The notes beneath the pieces were generated by a model. That model made no database searches. It was not told the origin of the DNA and saw only the letters and a list, made by a program, of their open reading frames with translations. The position numbers and the translations under genes were made by a program. Below, in pieces: positions 1 through 12,794 of a DNA stretch of 64,000 nucleotides. Location: the NCBI GenBank assembly GCA_024305405.1, contig JAKNDB010000085.1:1-64000 (forward strand), given 5' to 3'. Each line of letters starts with the position of its first letter. The stretch's first letter is position 1. Source of the stretch: Dirofilaria immitis. Its lineage: Eukaryota; Nematoda; Chromadorea; Rhabditida; Onchocercidae.

Positions 1-533
1 GTTACTTACTAAAGATATAAGTTATTTATCACTTTTCTATGTAAATAAAAGTCATTTATTAAAAGACTTACTTCATCTTCTATTAGTCGCTTGCATCAAT
101 AGGTACAAAAATCGCCTCAGTTTGCTTATACGTATTATGTGATAATTTAACTGATAATTTTATAATTTTTTTTTTTGATAAAAATATAATCAGATTTTAA
201 AATTCTCAAATCTCATCATATTTTAATGGTCTTATGATAATAATTAATCAATAATTCGATTAAATTTGTATACATCTGATTTCTGTATAGCAAGATTAAT
301 ATATGATATGTTTATCCCATTCCAATTATATCACATACTTTCTTATATATTATTATATCGAAATTATTATATAACAACTGAAAACATAGCATATTTAAAT
401 ACTTTTTTCTGAATAAAATTATTCAGTTCTCAATTAAATAATAAATACTTCTATTTAAAAAAGATTTAAAATTAATATAATTTTCTAGTTGAATGCAAAT
501 GAAAAATTATATAATTCGAAATGTTCTAAAAAA
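1..533. other. AT-rich non-coding stretch
   Basis: No open frame with recognisable protein similarity, RNA gene or repeat array is visible here. It is probably the 5' flank of the immunoglobulin-domain gene that may start at 534. Confidence 0.5.
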
Positions 534-2707
534 ATGACCATTATGATTATTTCGTATTTCTCGCAAATGCCGTCATTTCCGTTGCGGTAAGTAGATAAAA
601 TAAATAATTGCTAAATCATTTTAATTTTAATATTTTTTTATATTACATTTTATTAGCATTTAAATTATACCTTTCTTTTTAGTTTTTATTTAATTATTTG
701 GGAGAAAAAAAAATCAAATTTTGCTCATTTAACATTCCAGATGATTACTTTCTAATTACTCAGTATTTAATTAATATTTAACAATTTTGATCGATTTATA
801 TTATTTCCTATTAAAATTTTAAAATTAACTCTTTTGATTTTACAAATATTTCTTGTAAAATCGATAGTCAATACAAAATGAGCAAGCGAAGTTTATTGTG
901 TCATTAGATATCATTAGATTTCTGATAAGAGCATACAAATGATGCCTCTAGAAGAAATTAGTTTAAATTATACTAAATTCAAAATTTTTATTTAAATTTT
1001 TGGCAGTATGATTGGACTGTCGAATTTAGAATAAGCTTATAACATATGATTGAATGATCGAATTTTGCAAATTTCATTCTATTATTTTTTTAATAGTTCC
1101 ATTTTCATAGATTTCAAAAACGAGCAACAAGGATGGCGAATGAAATGAATTCATCGAAATTTAAATCAAAATTGGAAAAATTACCGGCGATTTGTATAGA
1201 TCATCCAAAACCAACGTATGAATTTTATTAAATTAAAAAAAAGTTGCAATTGAGAATTTTGTTAAGCAATGAATTGTAAATTAATAGTTTTAATATGATT
1301 AAATGATTTCAATTGTAAATTAACAATTTTAATATTATTAACTGATTTTAATTAATATTTATTAATGGTTCATGTTTAGTCCAATTTAAATTAAAAAGGA
1401 AAAAAATCGGAAAATTTGAATAAAATTTTAATGGAAAAATTCAAAATTTGACTATTTATCATGCTTCCTCATATTTTCAAATCAATCAACAATCTTCCAA
1501 CAATTATATGTTAGCAAAAAAGATGGAAAATTTCAATTATAAAGCATATTTGAAAACATTTCAGCGAATTATAAATTAATACTTTTTCTACAGCTGAATT
1601 TGGAATTAAAATTCGAATTCAATGATTAAGGCGAAACTAATATTTATTATTTATCATATGTTTAAATTTTAAAACTTTCCCCGTCCAATTGTTAAATTTT
1701 AAAGTAATTTTGTAGGAATCAAAAATTCTATCTATTAGTAGAAAAGTATTATCAAAACAATTATTAGTGAAAATATTAAAAAAAAAAATGGAATGTATAT
1801 ACCGGTGATATGATCATATTATTTGCTACAATTATTTCTGGTAAATTTTTCAAATAATCCCATATTAGAAAATTAAGAAAATCACTATCAAAAATTACAG
1901 ATAATTAACAGTTAATTTTTCAACCAATATTTTTTCGATCTATCATATCGTCAAGATGATAAGAATGACAAAGTATTGATTATATAGTTATGCCTATCTC
2001 TCTCATTGTAATATATTTTCCAAATGATACTATCTTGTTTTTCTTATATCATTTCAGTTAATGGAGAGAACAGTATTTTAATAAATCAATTCAATATATC
2101 AACAAAAAAAAAATTTACTTTTTCTCAAAATCAAGAAAATATAGTAAGAGAAGAAGAGAATTAAAAAATTTCCCAAAGTTAAAAAAGTATGGAAAAAAAG
2201 GGCAACTAAACTTCAATATTTTTCAAAATTAAGAAAACACAATAAGAAGGAGAAGGATAAACCATTACAGATAATCTCAACCTAAATATTTCATGGTATA
2301 TGGGTACGAAAAAATATTAAAAATGGTGGACGATATCGCCATTGGCGAAAAGATCTCGATTGTTACTTGGAAATATTTGACTGTGATGTATCAGATTCCG
2401 GCGATATATTATGCATTGTGGAATCAACAAGTTGTGTCGCTTCTGATATCAGCATATTACACGTGAATGGTATATTTATTAGATTTCATTATATCTATTG
2501 GAATAGTATACTGTTAACATAATACATAATAATAACATGTTTTTGTAGATGATGATATAGCTGGAACTGAGCCAAATTTTCTTCAAAATTTGAAATTTGA
2601 TGAAATTAATAATTGCCTACAATTAGCATGTCGAATATCAGGCTTTCCAATACCTTATGCCACATTTCATTTTCGTAATCATCGCATCATCGATAATCAA
2701 CGAATGA
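534..2707 (+). CDS. Immunoglobulin-domain protein, incomplete (3' part not found)
   Basis: Four candidate exons lie on the plus strand. Exon 534-586 begins with ATG and ends at a consensus donor (GTAAGT). Exon 1111-1215 follows an ATTTTCATAG acceptor and joins it in frame. An exon ending at 2469 encodes the second half of an Ig fold, with the motif DCDVSDSGDILC (the D-x-G-x-x-x-C signature before strand F). Exon 2549-2707 joins it in phase and opens a second Ig domain (NCLQLACRISGFPIP, the strand B cysteine region). Two Ig domains with small exons recall secreted or muscle Ig proteins of nematodes, but the subfamily cannot be told. The first half of Ig1 and its acceptor near 2290 are not clear: the expected TTTCAG reads TTTCATGG there. 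The end of Ig2 is not found within the window. The gene is therefore either long-introned or decaying. Confidence 0.5.
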
Positions 2708-5700
2708 GTAAGTTTTGGATCGGAAGCTATTAATTATGCAAATGTTAATAGAAAATTTTTTAATCGAAAAACATAGAAACATAGGAACTGATAACTTCAA
2801 TTCCTTATCATTTTTTATGTATTACTTTTCATTCAAGTATTGACTGGTTTGAAGGTATTAATTTATAAAGAGCAAGAAAAGGGAATTTAGTTGTTCTTTG
2901 GTTCCTTTGGCTATAGATGTTTAGAAATGAAAATTTTTTAAATTAAATTTAGAAATGTATTTAAAAAACCTTTTATGTCTAGTTTTAATGATGAAAGGAG
3001 GGAGTAAGAGATGGGAAAAACGCAAATAGTAAATGATTAAGTAAAAATTCGAGAATATTAAATTCTTTCATAATGCAAATTCTTATGTTGTACATGAATG
3101 ATTCTTTGTGTAAAATCCATTTAAAAGTAAAAACATTAAATAGATGAAACGAATAAATGTCATAAGTTGTAGTAGAAAATTTCACTTATAGATATTAATC
3201 GAAGAAATGATTGGTGATTATTAAGGATAAACAATTGTACGGTTAGATGATGAGAGTAAATAAATTGCTGTTACAAGAAATCGTATCGGACGAATCTTCT
3301 CATCTTGTTCAATGATATTAAGTAATAAAAATCCATCCACCTATATATATATAGCTGATGTATCGAATTATTTTATCAAATTTTTATTAATTTGCAATTT
3401 TCTAAAAACTTTTTGTAAATTTAATTAAATGATTTTAAACAATTTAGAATTAAATCGATGTGGTGTTATTTAGCTTTGACTAATAATTTATTTGAAATAA
3501 ACAAATTCATGCTATAAACAATCCATTAATCATATTTTCAAATCAAACAAAAAAAAAAATTTGGAAAAATATTTATATACATACTACATCATCCTTCTTT
3601 TCGGAGAGGATGGGATCTTCTACTTTGTTTATTGTTGTTGTTTATTGAGTTATAAAAAAATAACACAATGCTGCATTTACACAATGATGTGAATTCAACA
3701 GGATTATGCGTGAAAACAGCAGCGTACGAGTTAAATAATAATATGATATAAACAAGGGATTAAAACAATGATATAGATTAAATGAATAATGATGGGTAAA
3801 AGAACAAAGGATACCAACAGTTGTTTTGGATATTAGTAGGATGTCGTGAATCTCCTTTTATTGTTGTCACTTTTCCACTTTACTGCTTACTTCTCAATGT
3901 CGCTTAATCTTTGTTTCTTCGAACTGTCACTTATGTCGTTGGACTAATGAAGGTACTTGGTGAATCTAATACTGGCTGTCGGCGGTAAGACTGGCTGTCG
4001 TTGCTTATCGAAGTGACTGAACTGATGATACATTAACCCTTTGCCCTTCAATCGAAATTCTCTCATTCTAAACCTTTGATTCGTCTCCCGCTTTGATACC
4101 CTTCATTTGACGTACTTCATTGTAATTACTAAATCCTCTGACTATACCAACATCCTCCATTTAATCTTTTGTTATGCTTAGATACAATTAATAATTTTGC
4201 TTTCAATATATTTTCGAACACTTAAAAAAAGCGGATCATATTTTTTTAAATTCCTTCGAACACTTAAAAATAGATTATATTATTCATTTGATTTAAACAA
4301 ACTTTAGAAAAAAATCTTTTTAAAATAAAGTTTTTGGTAATTCAGTTTATTAGAAATTCATTAAAGTAATATGAAACTTTCTGTCGGGAAAACCGAAGAA
4401 ATCGTATGATTCATAATTGATGATCAATTTTAAGAAATTGCTTTTCATAGTCTAGTTAATGTTAAATTTAATTTCTGTCAAATATTTCATTACTATGCAA
4501 CATATATCTACTTAAACAATAGAGAAAATTGTAAGGGATTTGATTACAGTATAAGAATTGTATCAGATGGAGGATTTTGTATGTGAATTAGTTTTTTAAT
4601 CATAAAAGAAAGGATGTGAATTTAGTCGAGACAAGATAGAAGAAACGCATAAAAACACGTAAAAAAATAACTTTAAGGAATGCGAAATTCGTTACATGAT
4701 TCATTATTATTTACTTATTATTTTGCATGACTTATTTTATTATATTATATTAATTTTTTTAGCGATAATTAATATTTGCGATAAATGTGGAAAAATGGAT
4801 TCCTTCTTTCCGATCGGTTTCACCATCCCTTTTATACGAAATTGTACGATTGATTTATCCCATGTGTCTAGATATTATGTTTCTTTATCTCATATATCAT
4901 AGAAGATTTTTTGCTCATATGTTAACAGTGGTAAATGGTCGCTCTATAGTCGAACTCTCGAAGCCATTAGAAACAAAATCTTATCTTCCTCACGGGCGAA
5001 GTAAATCGAGAAATCCTCAACAATCTATCCCCAAGTAGTGAAGCAATTCCTTCTTGTTTTTAATGTGTTAGCAACTTCCTATTTTCAAGAAACTTTCTGG
5101 ATATAATTGTCTTTGAAGTATCAATTCGCTTTCGCACATCAAAGAAGTTTTGTTTTTCACGATACAATTATACAATATGATAGTCCAGCGACGAAATGAT
5201 TATTCAGATTAGAATAATTATTTTTAAATTTGGTTGGAAGTTTAGAAGGAAATGGTTTTAGGTGAAGGATTAATAGAATCGTTTAGCGGTGAAATTGGTG
5301 ATTAGACGATCGTTAAGCCGACAGTAACCTGAGCAACTGATCATCCGTTTTATCAGTTGACGATTAGTATTTAGTAGATATTTGATTTAACTGATAATTT
5401 GATACATAAAGAATAATGTGCTCATTTGATAGATGAAACGAATTGCAACAAATTGTTTAAACCAATGGCTAACTGGTGATCATATCCTCCTTGGAGAGTA
5501 CAACGAGTGTTGTTTGACTTAATCATTTAAAGTTCTTTAGAATTGTGAACTGAATTACTGAACAAAAGAAATTCCTATAAGTATACATTTCAAAGATACT
5601 TTGATTGTAGAGATATTTTAAAGTTTATAAATAATTTCGGTTTTTCGGCAAATGCTTCCAATGATTTCCTTTTTCCTTTTAACTTTTAAACCATTTTATA

Positions 5701-7020
5701 CCAATAAATTATTAAATTCAAATGAAATAATAGCAGACGGAATGACAAACGAAATAATTTTTCGATAATTATATGTATGAGAGGAATTTTAGTAATATCT
5801 ATCAAACTAAATTTTAAATGATAAGAATTAAGAAAAGAAACGAAAAGGAAGCAAAAAATCTTATTTCCTATGTAAATTATATTATATCTTAGAAGAATAT
5901 GTAAAGAAAAAAAATTAATGATAATAAAATGTTAAAGTTTTTAGCTTTCCTTGTAATTCATTAATGATTTACGTAGTCAAACTGAATTATTATCATCATT
6001 TATCATTGTAATGGAATATAAACATAGGATAGATTACAGTATTTTAAATGAATATTAATGAAACAAGTTGATAATTTGCAAAGGAAGTTTTCACAGCATC
6101 ATATTCAAGTGTCAGAATTAATTTAAACGTGATCCATTACGATTACATAAGTCTTAGCAACAGTCAAACATTTCAAGCTTGAATAATCTTTTTTTAAATC
6201 TGAATCATTTCAAACTCATATTCCGCATTTTATCAATGTTATACAGCATTTTATCAATATGAAAACTTCACGTGCATCTATCATCTTGTTTAATTAACAT
6301 TCATTCTAGAATATCGATATCTATCCTGTTGTTTCTATCCCATCCTCAAATAAAATAGATCTTATCGAAATAAATGTCATTTAAAAATTTCTACTCATAT
6401 TTACATTCCAACGAAATTATCATGAAAAATCTACATGTATTGAAAAATATAACAACAACCATTATCGTGAATTCAAAATCATTATATGATCCATAATTGA
6501 CATTTAATAAATTGCTTTTCATAGTTTTTGTTGATGTTAAATTTAATTTCTGTCAGAATATTATCGATTGTTAATGCTTACATTTTTATTCCGCCACTAT
6601 ATGCTATTGTTAACTTTTATGTATTACTAACAAATGTAGCTATATGTGGGATAAAATGAACTCGGGTTCTTCCGATCCGTTTTCTCTTTTTTTTTTTTTT
6701 TTTCATATTACATATATGCCATGTAGATATGGAGTGTCTAAATCTGTTATAAGATAAAAGTATCATACGTCTAAAGATAATATCACTTAAGTGTTACGAG
6801 TTTACTCTTAAAAGTACTATATATTTGAAAGTCTGCATGCGAATAATATCATGAACTTATTATAACAAAATAGTATGATATATGGGAAAGTATCTGATCC
6901 AAAATTTACATAAATCAAGATTACTATGCAAATTACCATTTCTCAAAATATTAAAATATTAGTGAATTTCATTTTTCTTTTTGCTTAAACGCTTATTGTT
7001 GGATTTTATTGAATTATACA
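2708..7020. other. Gene-poor interval between the Ig and Kelch genes
   Basis: No convincing exon was found on either strand. Open frames at 2985-3185 and 4696-5038 have no recognisable motifs and biased AT-driven composition. The sub-region around 3900-4140 is less AT-rich than its surroundings and contains a short near-repeat (actggctgtcg). A homopolymer T run of about 21 sits near 6685. Missing exons of the Ig gene may lie here unrecognised. Confidence 0.4.
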
Positions 7021-10000
7021 ATGGTAGAGGAGCATGATCGCGAAGTAATGCTAAAATCATACTGTAATGAACAGTATAACGCGGAAGTAGGCAGTGTTTA
7101 TGGCGACGATGTTGATGATGTATTGTGTGATTGCATCATTATTACAGACGATAATGATAGGTAAGAATATATTATATTAATGAAGGACAAATAAAGTAAA
7201 AAGTGAAGGATGCTTTGGTCATTTCTTATATACCGTAATTTAGCCTGTCATAATCGAGTCGAATATCTGTTATTTCTTAAAATTCAAATTGCTAAATCTG
7301 ACTTATTTTCTCCTTATTCATAGCATAAAAACATTCGAGAATATTGCTAATTAATTTGTTAGTAATTTAAAGTATCATCGTTTATTAAGGATAAAAGTAA
7401 ACGGTGTATTTCATGGCAGTTTATAGTACTGTATTTATTAGTGAAAGACAAGTATAATTTGTTATAATTTGCAATGTTGTTGATAATTTGCGACAAACAG
7501 AGATGCTTCCCATGATTGTTTATCATTACTTATTAAAATAGTTAAATATTAATTAATAAATTTATAATTACTGTATGTGCGATACTATATCGTCCAAAAT
7601 AAATCATGTAGTTAAAATAGGTATTTTTCCAGGTACCGATTAAACATTAGATTTATCGAACGTCGTTGTCCCTACCTTATTCCTTCAATGCATTTTAATG
7701 AAACAACACAGCAATATACGATACATACTTCAATTCCAATTGATATTGTAAATTATTTAAAAAATTTGATAGTTACTAAATTTATATATCAATAACATAA
7801 CATTTCACATTTGTAAGGAAATGATTATTTTTGTTCGCTAGAAAGATCGAGAAATTTAAATAAAATTGAGATTGATTAATTGCACTTCCAGATAAAAGAA
7901 ATATTTTATGCTCTAAAATATGAAAATATCAATGTCAAAGATTGGCTTCAATTAGAACGAATACTTAAAGTGGTATATCAATGTCTCTCATTTTTGAATG
8001 TTGTTTTTTATATTTTATAATTCTAATCGAGCATTGTCATTTATGCTCCAGTATTAACAATAAAACTATTTGATAATTTTGTTGAAATTTGATGAAAAAT
8101 TTTTCTACGTCTGTATGTGACTTCAACATACACTTCAATGTAAAAAGCGATTCATAATATCAATCATTGACCATACTACTTATTCGATGTTTCTAATGCG
8201 AAAAAAATTATTAATGAATTAAAATTACAAGTTTCAATCATTAATATTTTTTGTAGTTTTGAAAATTACAAAGTTTTCTCAGATTTCTCATTGATAATTG
8301 ATAATTGATAATTGTTATCGCTTTCAGTGTTTCCAAAAAAAAAAAAAAGTTAGCTAATTATAGATCGGAATTTGTATGCTAAAACGTTCAATCTTTTTCA
8401 AATTTCAAATAGTTTTGTTGTAAAAATTTTTAAATTTTTGAAAATACAAATTTTAGCCAAATGATTGGAAATTAGAAAACGTAACACGATTTGTTGTGCA
8501 AAATTTTATTGATAGTATTAATGAGGAAAATTGTATTGCCGTATGGCGGATGTATACCAAATATTTAGCTGGCAATATAAAAAAAGTTAAGTTAAATTTT
8601 TGTTTTATTTAAAAAGAAGTAAAAAACAACAACTTTTTTTTTTATTATCCAACAAAGCAAATATCAATATCGTTATCTTTTAACATTTGATTTATTTGAA
8701 TTGTAGGCTTTCGAATATGTATTGTATACTGTTAATGCATCCATAAATAACGGTCATAATCTTGATTTTTTTCGCCTCAAAAGTGACAATTTATTTGAAA
8801 TTTTGAATGATGATTTACTAAAAATAAATGATGAGGTATATATTTAATGCCTACATTTTAATTTTAATAAGTGGAAAATATCTGTTGGTCTAAATATTAT
8901 GGCATAAAATTTTAATGTTATATTTTTTAACTAATAAAAAACATTTATTGATTCAAATAATGTAAAGTGAAATTTATAAAATTTATAATTTTTCAATTAA
9001 AAAAATGATTGAAAATGATATTAATTACTTTTTATATAATTTAGATGGATGTTTGGATTCTTCTTAAGCGATGGATTTCAATAGATCGCAAGAAACATAT
9101 ACCGTATTATCGACAGTTATTAAAATCTATTCGTTATAATTTACTGACTGACGAACAGGTTTAGTAAACTTCTAATTTTTACCTTAATTTAATGCTAATT
9201 TAAATTGTAATTTCATGCTCAATTTTTTTTTTTTGTCCATTCCTACTATTATTATTAAAAAATAGCTACTGTCATTGTAACTATTGTCATTATTGTTATT
9301 GCTGCTGCTGTTATTGATATTATTATTATTATTATTATTATTGTCATTACTATCTTTATCTTTATTATTATTGTTTTATTATTCTCATTATTTTTATTAT
9401 TACCATTAGTTTTTATTCATTCAAATGCATAACAAAATGGAGAATAACAAATAATTGATATGAGAAATCAACAATAATTTTTATTTCGTGATTTATAATT
9501 TACTATGAAAATGATCATATTATAAATTACAATAATTTACGATTGCAGATAATATAATATAAAAAAACTAAAATAAGCTTAATTAATGAGAAAAACAAAA
9601 CATCATAATTGACAATTTCCAAAAACTTTTGAGAAGTAAATTGTTAATTTCTAAAACAAACTAATAAATTTCTATTCTTTATTGAAATAATGTATATATA
9701 TATATATATATATATCCATAAAGTAGCATGAAATAGTTGTATCTGCAGATTTACAAATACAACAATAATATTTAGCAAAATTTGTCCACATATTTCGTTG
9801 CACAGTATTGAATTTAAAAAAGGCTAATTTTTTGATATCAAATTTGAAGAAAATAAAAGCAAAAGCAGGAAATTAAAGAACTTCAGAAAGACGAAATTAA
9901 AAAGGACCTTATACATTTCAAAATTAACATTATCGATGATCAAAATACTGATATGGTCAATGAAAACCAAACCAAGAATTCAGCGTGATTTGTTAATAGT

Positions 10001-12735
10001 TATCGGTGGATGGGAAAAAAGTGGATCATCAAATATTGTTGAAATACTAGATATTAATGATAATAAGTGGCGACGTGTTGAAATGCTTAAAGATAATCGT
10101 AAAGTGGCTTATCATGAATGCATCGTTATAAATAATGTAAAATTTTTACTACGAAATGATCAATTAATTATGAAAAAATTAGTAGATATTAATTCAAGTT
10201 TACAATAGCAAGGAAATTGTATTTCTTCATTGAAAATTTACTTTAACTATTGCATATACGATTCAATTATTAAGTTTTAAATTTCAAATAATATTATGTT
10301 TAGAAATGTATATTATTGGTAGTTTCGAAGGAACGCAATATTTCAATACTATGATAGCGAAACAAAGAAATGATATGAATTATCTCCAATGCATCATGCT
10401 TAGATAAGTATTTTATTTTACATGAAACTATTAAACCATTACAATTTATCATATATTACAGTACATTTTCAACAAAAATGATATGATCGTCAAATTGAAT
10501 ACTGTACTTTGTAGTATCTAAAAATATGCGTTAGATTTGCGTGATGATTATAATATTCTTATAAAGTGATATCTTAATATTCTGTCTTTTCAGTTAAATA
10601 ATTCGAACTATTACTAATTTAATAAAGCTAAATTGATTCAGCTTTTAAGTTTCATCCATATGAAAATGCATCTAATTTGCTTTTCGATCTACTTTTTAAT
10701 TTGACTGTTTCTTATTTAATTTGATATTTTTATCCATATGAATATATTTTTTGATCTACTTAATTTTTTTATTTATTTTCTAATCCATTTAATTAATTTG
10801 ATTTATTTGCGCTAACTTCATCTACTTTTCAAATTATACGTAGTATGCATAAATTTGATCATCTTTTTTGGCTATTTTAACTTTTTTTAATCCACTCTTT
10901 TCTTCATTTATCCATTCTTTTCTTGATTTATTCAAGAATTAATTTGATCTTTTCTCTTTTTAACTCAATCTATCAAGATTTTATCTATATAAACATATTT
11001 GATCTATACTTTCTTTTTCCTATCTATTGAATACTTTTTTTTTTTTCAATGACCGGATCAGATTAATTGAAATGAAAAATAAAATTTTTGCAGATGCTAT
11101 ATATCAGCATGTGAAATTAATGGTACAATTATTGTTGCTGGTGGTTCAGATGGTCGTTCTAGACTTCGAACTGCTGAAATATATGATGCTCATAAAAATC
11201 AATGGACAAAAATCCGGTTATTGGATTAGTTATTAAATTAATTATTATCATTACTTTTTTATTGCTATCATTTAATAAGAAAAATTAAATTTTGCGAAAT
11301 TTGAAGATAATTCAAGCAAAGTGTATAATCTTCAAATTATTGATTACAAGAAATATGATTCAAAGGCGATCTGACGCGGCAGCATATGCAATGAGTGGTA
11401 AAATGTACATTGCTGGTGGATATACCGGTGAAACCGTATTGTAAACTGTTGAAATGTACATACCGGAAATGGACATTTGGACTGAGATTGCACATATGAA
11501 TTCACCGAGATCCGGTAAATAATTATTCCAATAGAGGTTTTATTTGTATTAAAATAAAAATTTACCATTTTGAATTAAATTTCGCAAATTGCTAATTTAG
11601 CGTGCCGTAAAATATTTTAAAATCTTTCTGTTCACATATCTCATTTAACAGATTTTTTTCTATCGCCAAGTAATACTTATTCAGAAAATTGTTCTATTTG
11701 TAAACGAATAATTTAAATTTTTACATAATTTAATTGGTGATTTTAAACAAAGATATATTCGGCCTTATTCATTTCTGGTTTTTGAGATAAATGCTTAATT
11801 AGCTTTTGCAACTCCCTAAATATAATCTATATTTGAGTTTTGCATGATGGAAGTAAAAGGAAAAATAAAAGGAAATTTTTAAGTTATTTAAAATCAAAGC
11901 CTATTGCTTTAGGGCCTATCATATTCCTAGCTTTGGCATGTGCTGCGGATACAGATTTCATGCTAATCGCTGGTGGATTTGATGGTAACAATCGATTAAA
12001 TAGTACCGAAATTTTACGAATTAGAAGTACTCATACAGTAAGCGTCGAACCAATGCCATTGCCAAGGTAAGAAATTTTGAAATATTTCACATGTTTGAAT
12101 TTCTTTTTTTCCTCTAAATTTTTATCAGATTTTATTTATTGCAAATGTTAGCGAAGTATTAAAAATTATTTCTGTTTATCAATTTAGGTAAAATGCTAAA
12201 AATTTTCATTTTTAATTAGCAACAAATAAATATCAGAAATTAAATAAAATTGAAATTTTTAATAGCACAAATCACTTTAACTTTAATGATATATATGTTT
12301 AGGCTTTTATCTTTTATAATTTTATTGAAATTTTGCTATTAGTTTTGTCGGTATAAAATAATAAATAAAATTATTAACTTATGTTAAGCAAAATTACTTT
12401 CTTAATTTTTTATTAAATTCATTATTGTTAGATCAAATTTTGGAATGTGCAAAATGGGAAATTATTTCTATGCTATTGGCGGTTATAATATATCAGTGAT
12501 TAAAACGGTGATACGTTTTGACGGAAAGAAATGGGAAAGAATTTGCGATATATCAATACCACGTAGTGCTTTACGTGTAGCACTTTTAATAGCTTGGCCT
12601 GATCCAGTTCAATTGCTATATAATGCAAGCAAAAAATCAAGAGATGGTCATAATACGTCAAGTAATACAGAATCATCAGAATCATCGGAAATTAGCAATC
12701 TCAAAATAGTACCAATAAATGATGATCTGGACTGA
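7021..12735 (+). pseudogene. BTB-BACK-Kelch (KLHL-type) gene, disrupted
   Basis: KLHL proteins are substrate adaptors for cullin-3 ubiquitin ligases. The exons give BTB, BACK and Kelch parts in order: 7021-7160 (LCDCII, BTB start), 7633-7771, 7892-7972, 8457-8585 (NFIDSINEENC, BACK), 8707-8835, 9045-9158 (WISIDRKKH), about 9869-10136 (first Kelch blade, VIGGW), about 10304-10405, 11094-about 11215 (VAGGSDG), about 11346-11516 (IAGGYTG), 11937-12067 (IAGGFDG) and 12433-12735 (AIGGY, Ser-rich tail, TGA stop). Lesions: a frame change within 9950-9990; a frame change near 10348; TGA at 10371-10373 where Kelch has Trp; GATAAG instead of GGTAAG at the end of that exon; and TAA at 11442-11444 where the Asn of 'LNTVE' is usual. 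Substitution-type lesions point to a real pseudogene. All other splice phases agree, so it decayed recently or the assembly is poor. The BTB domain is divergent. Confidence 0.8.
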
Positions 12736-12788
12736 AATTTTAAATTAAAAAAATATAAATTTTTATACGATGTAATTATAATAATAAC

Positions 12789-12794
12789 AATAAA
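12789..12794 (+). promoter_or_regulatory. Polyadenylation signal AATAAA after the Kelch gene
   Basis: AATAAA lies about 55 bases after the stop codon of the Kelch reading frame, at a usual distance for a nematode 3' UTR. By position only. Confidence 0.45.

Noticed and set aside
4787..5038. 83-codon plus-strand frame between the Ig and Kelch genes
   Set aside because: No family resemblance. It overlaps another frame and has no flanking splice sites of quality.
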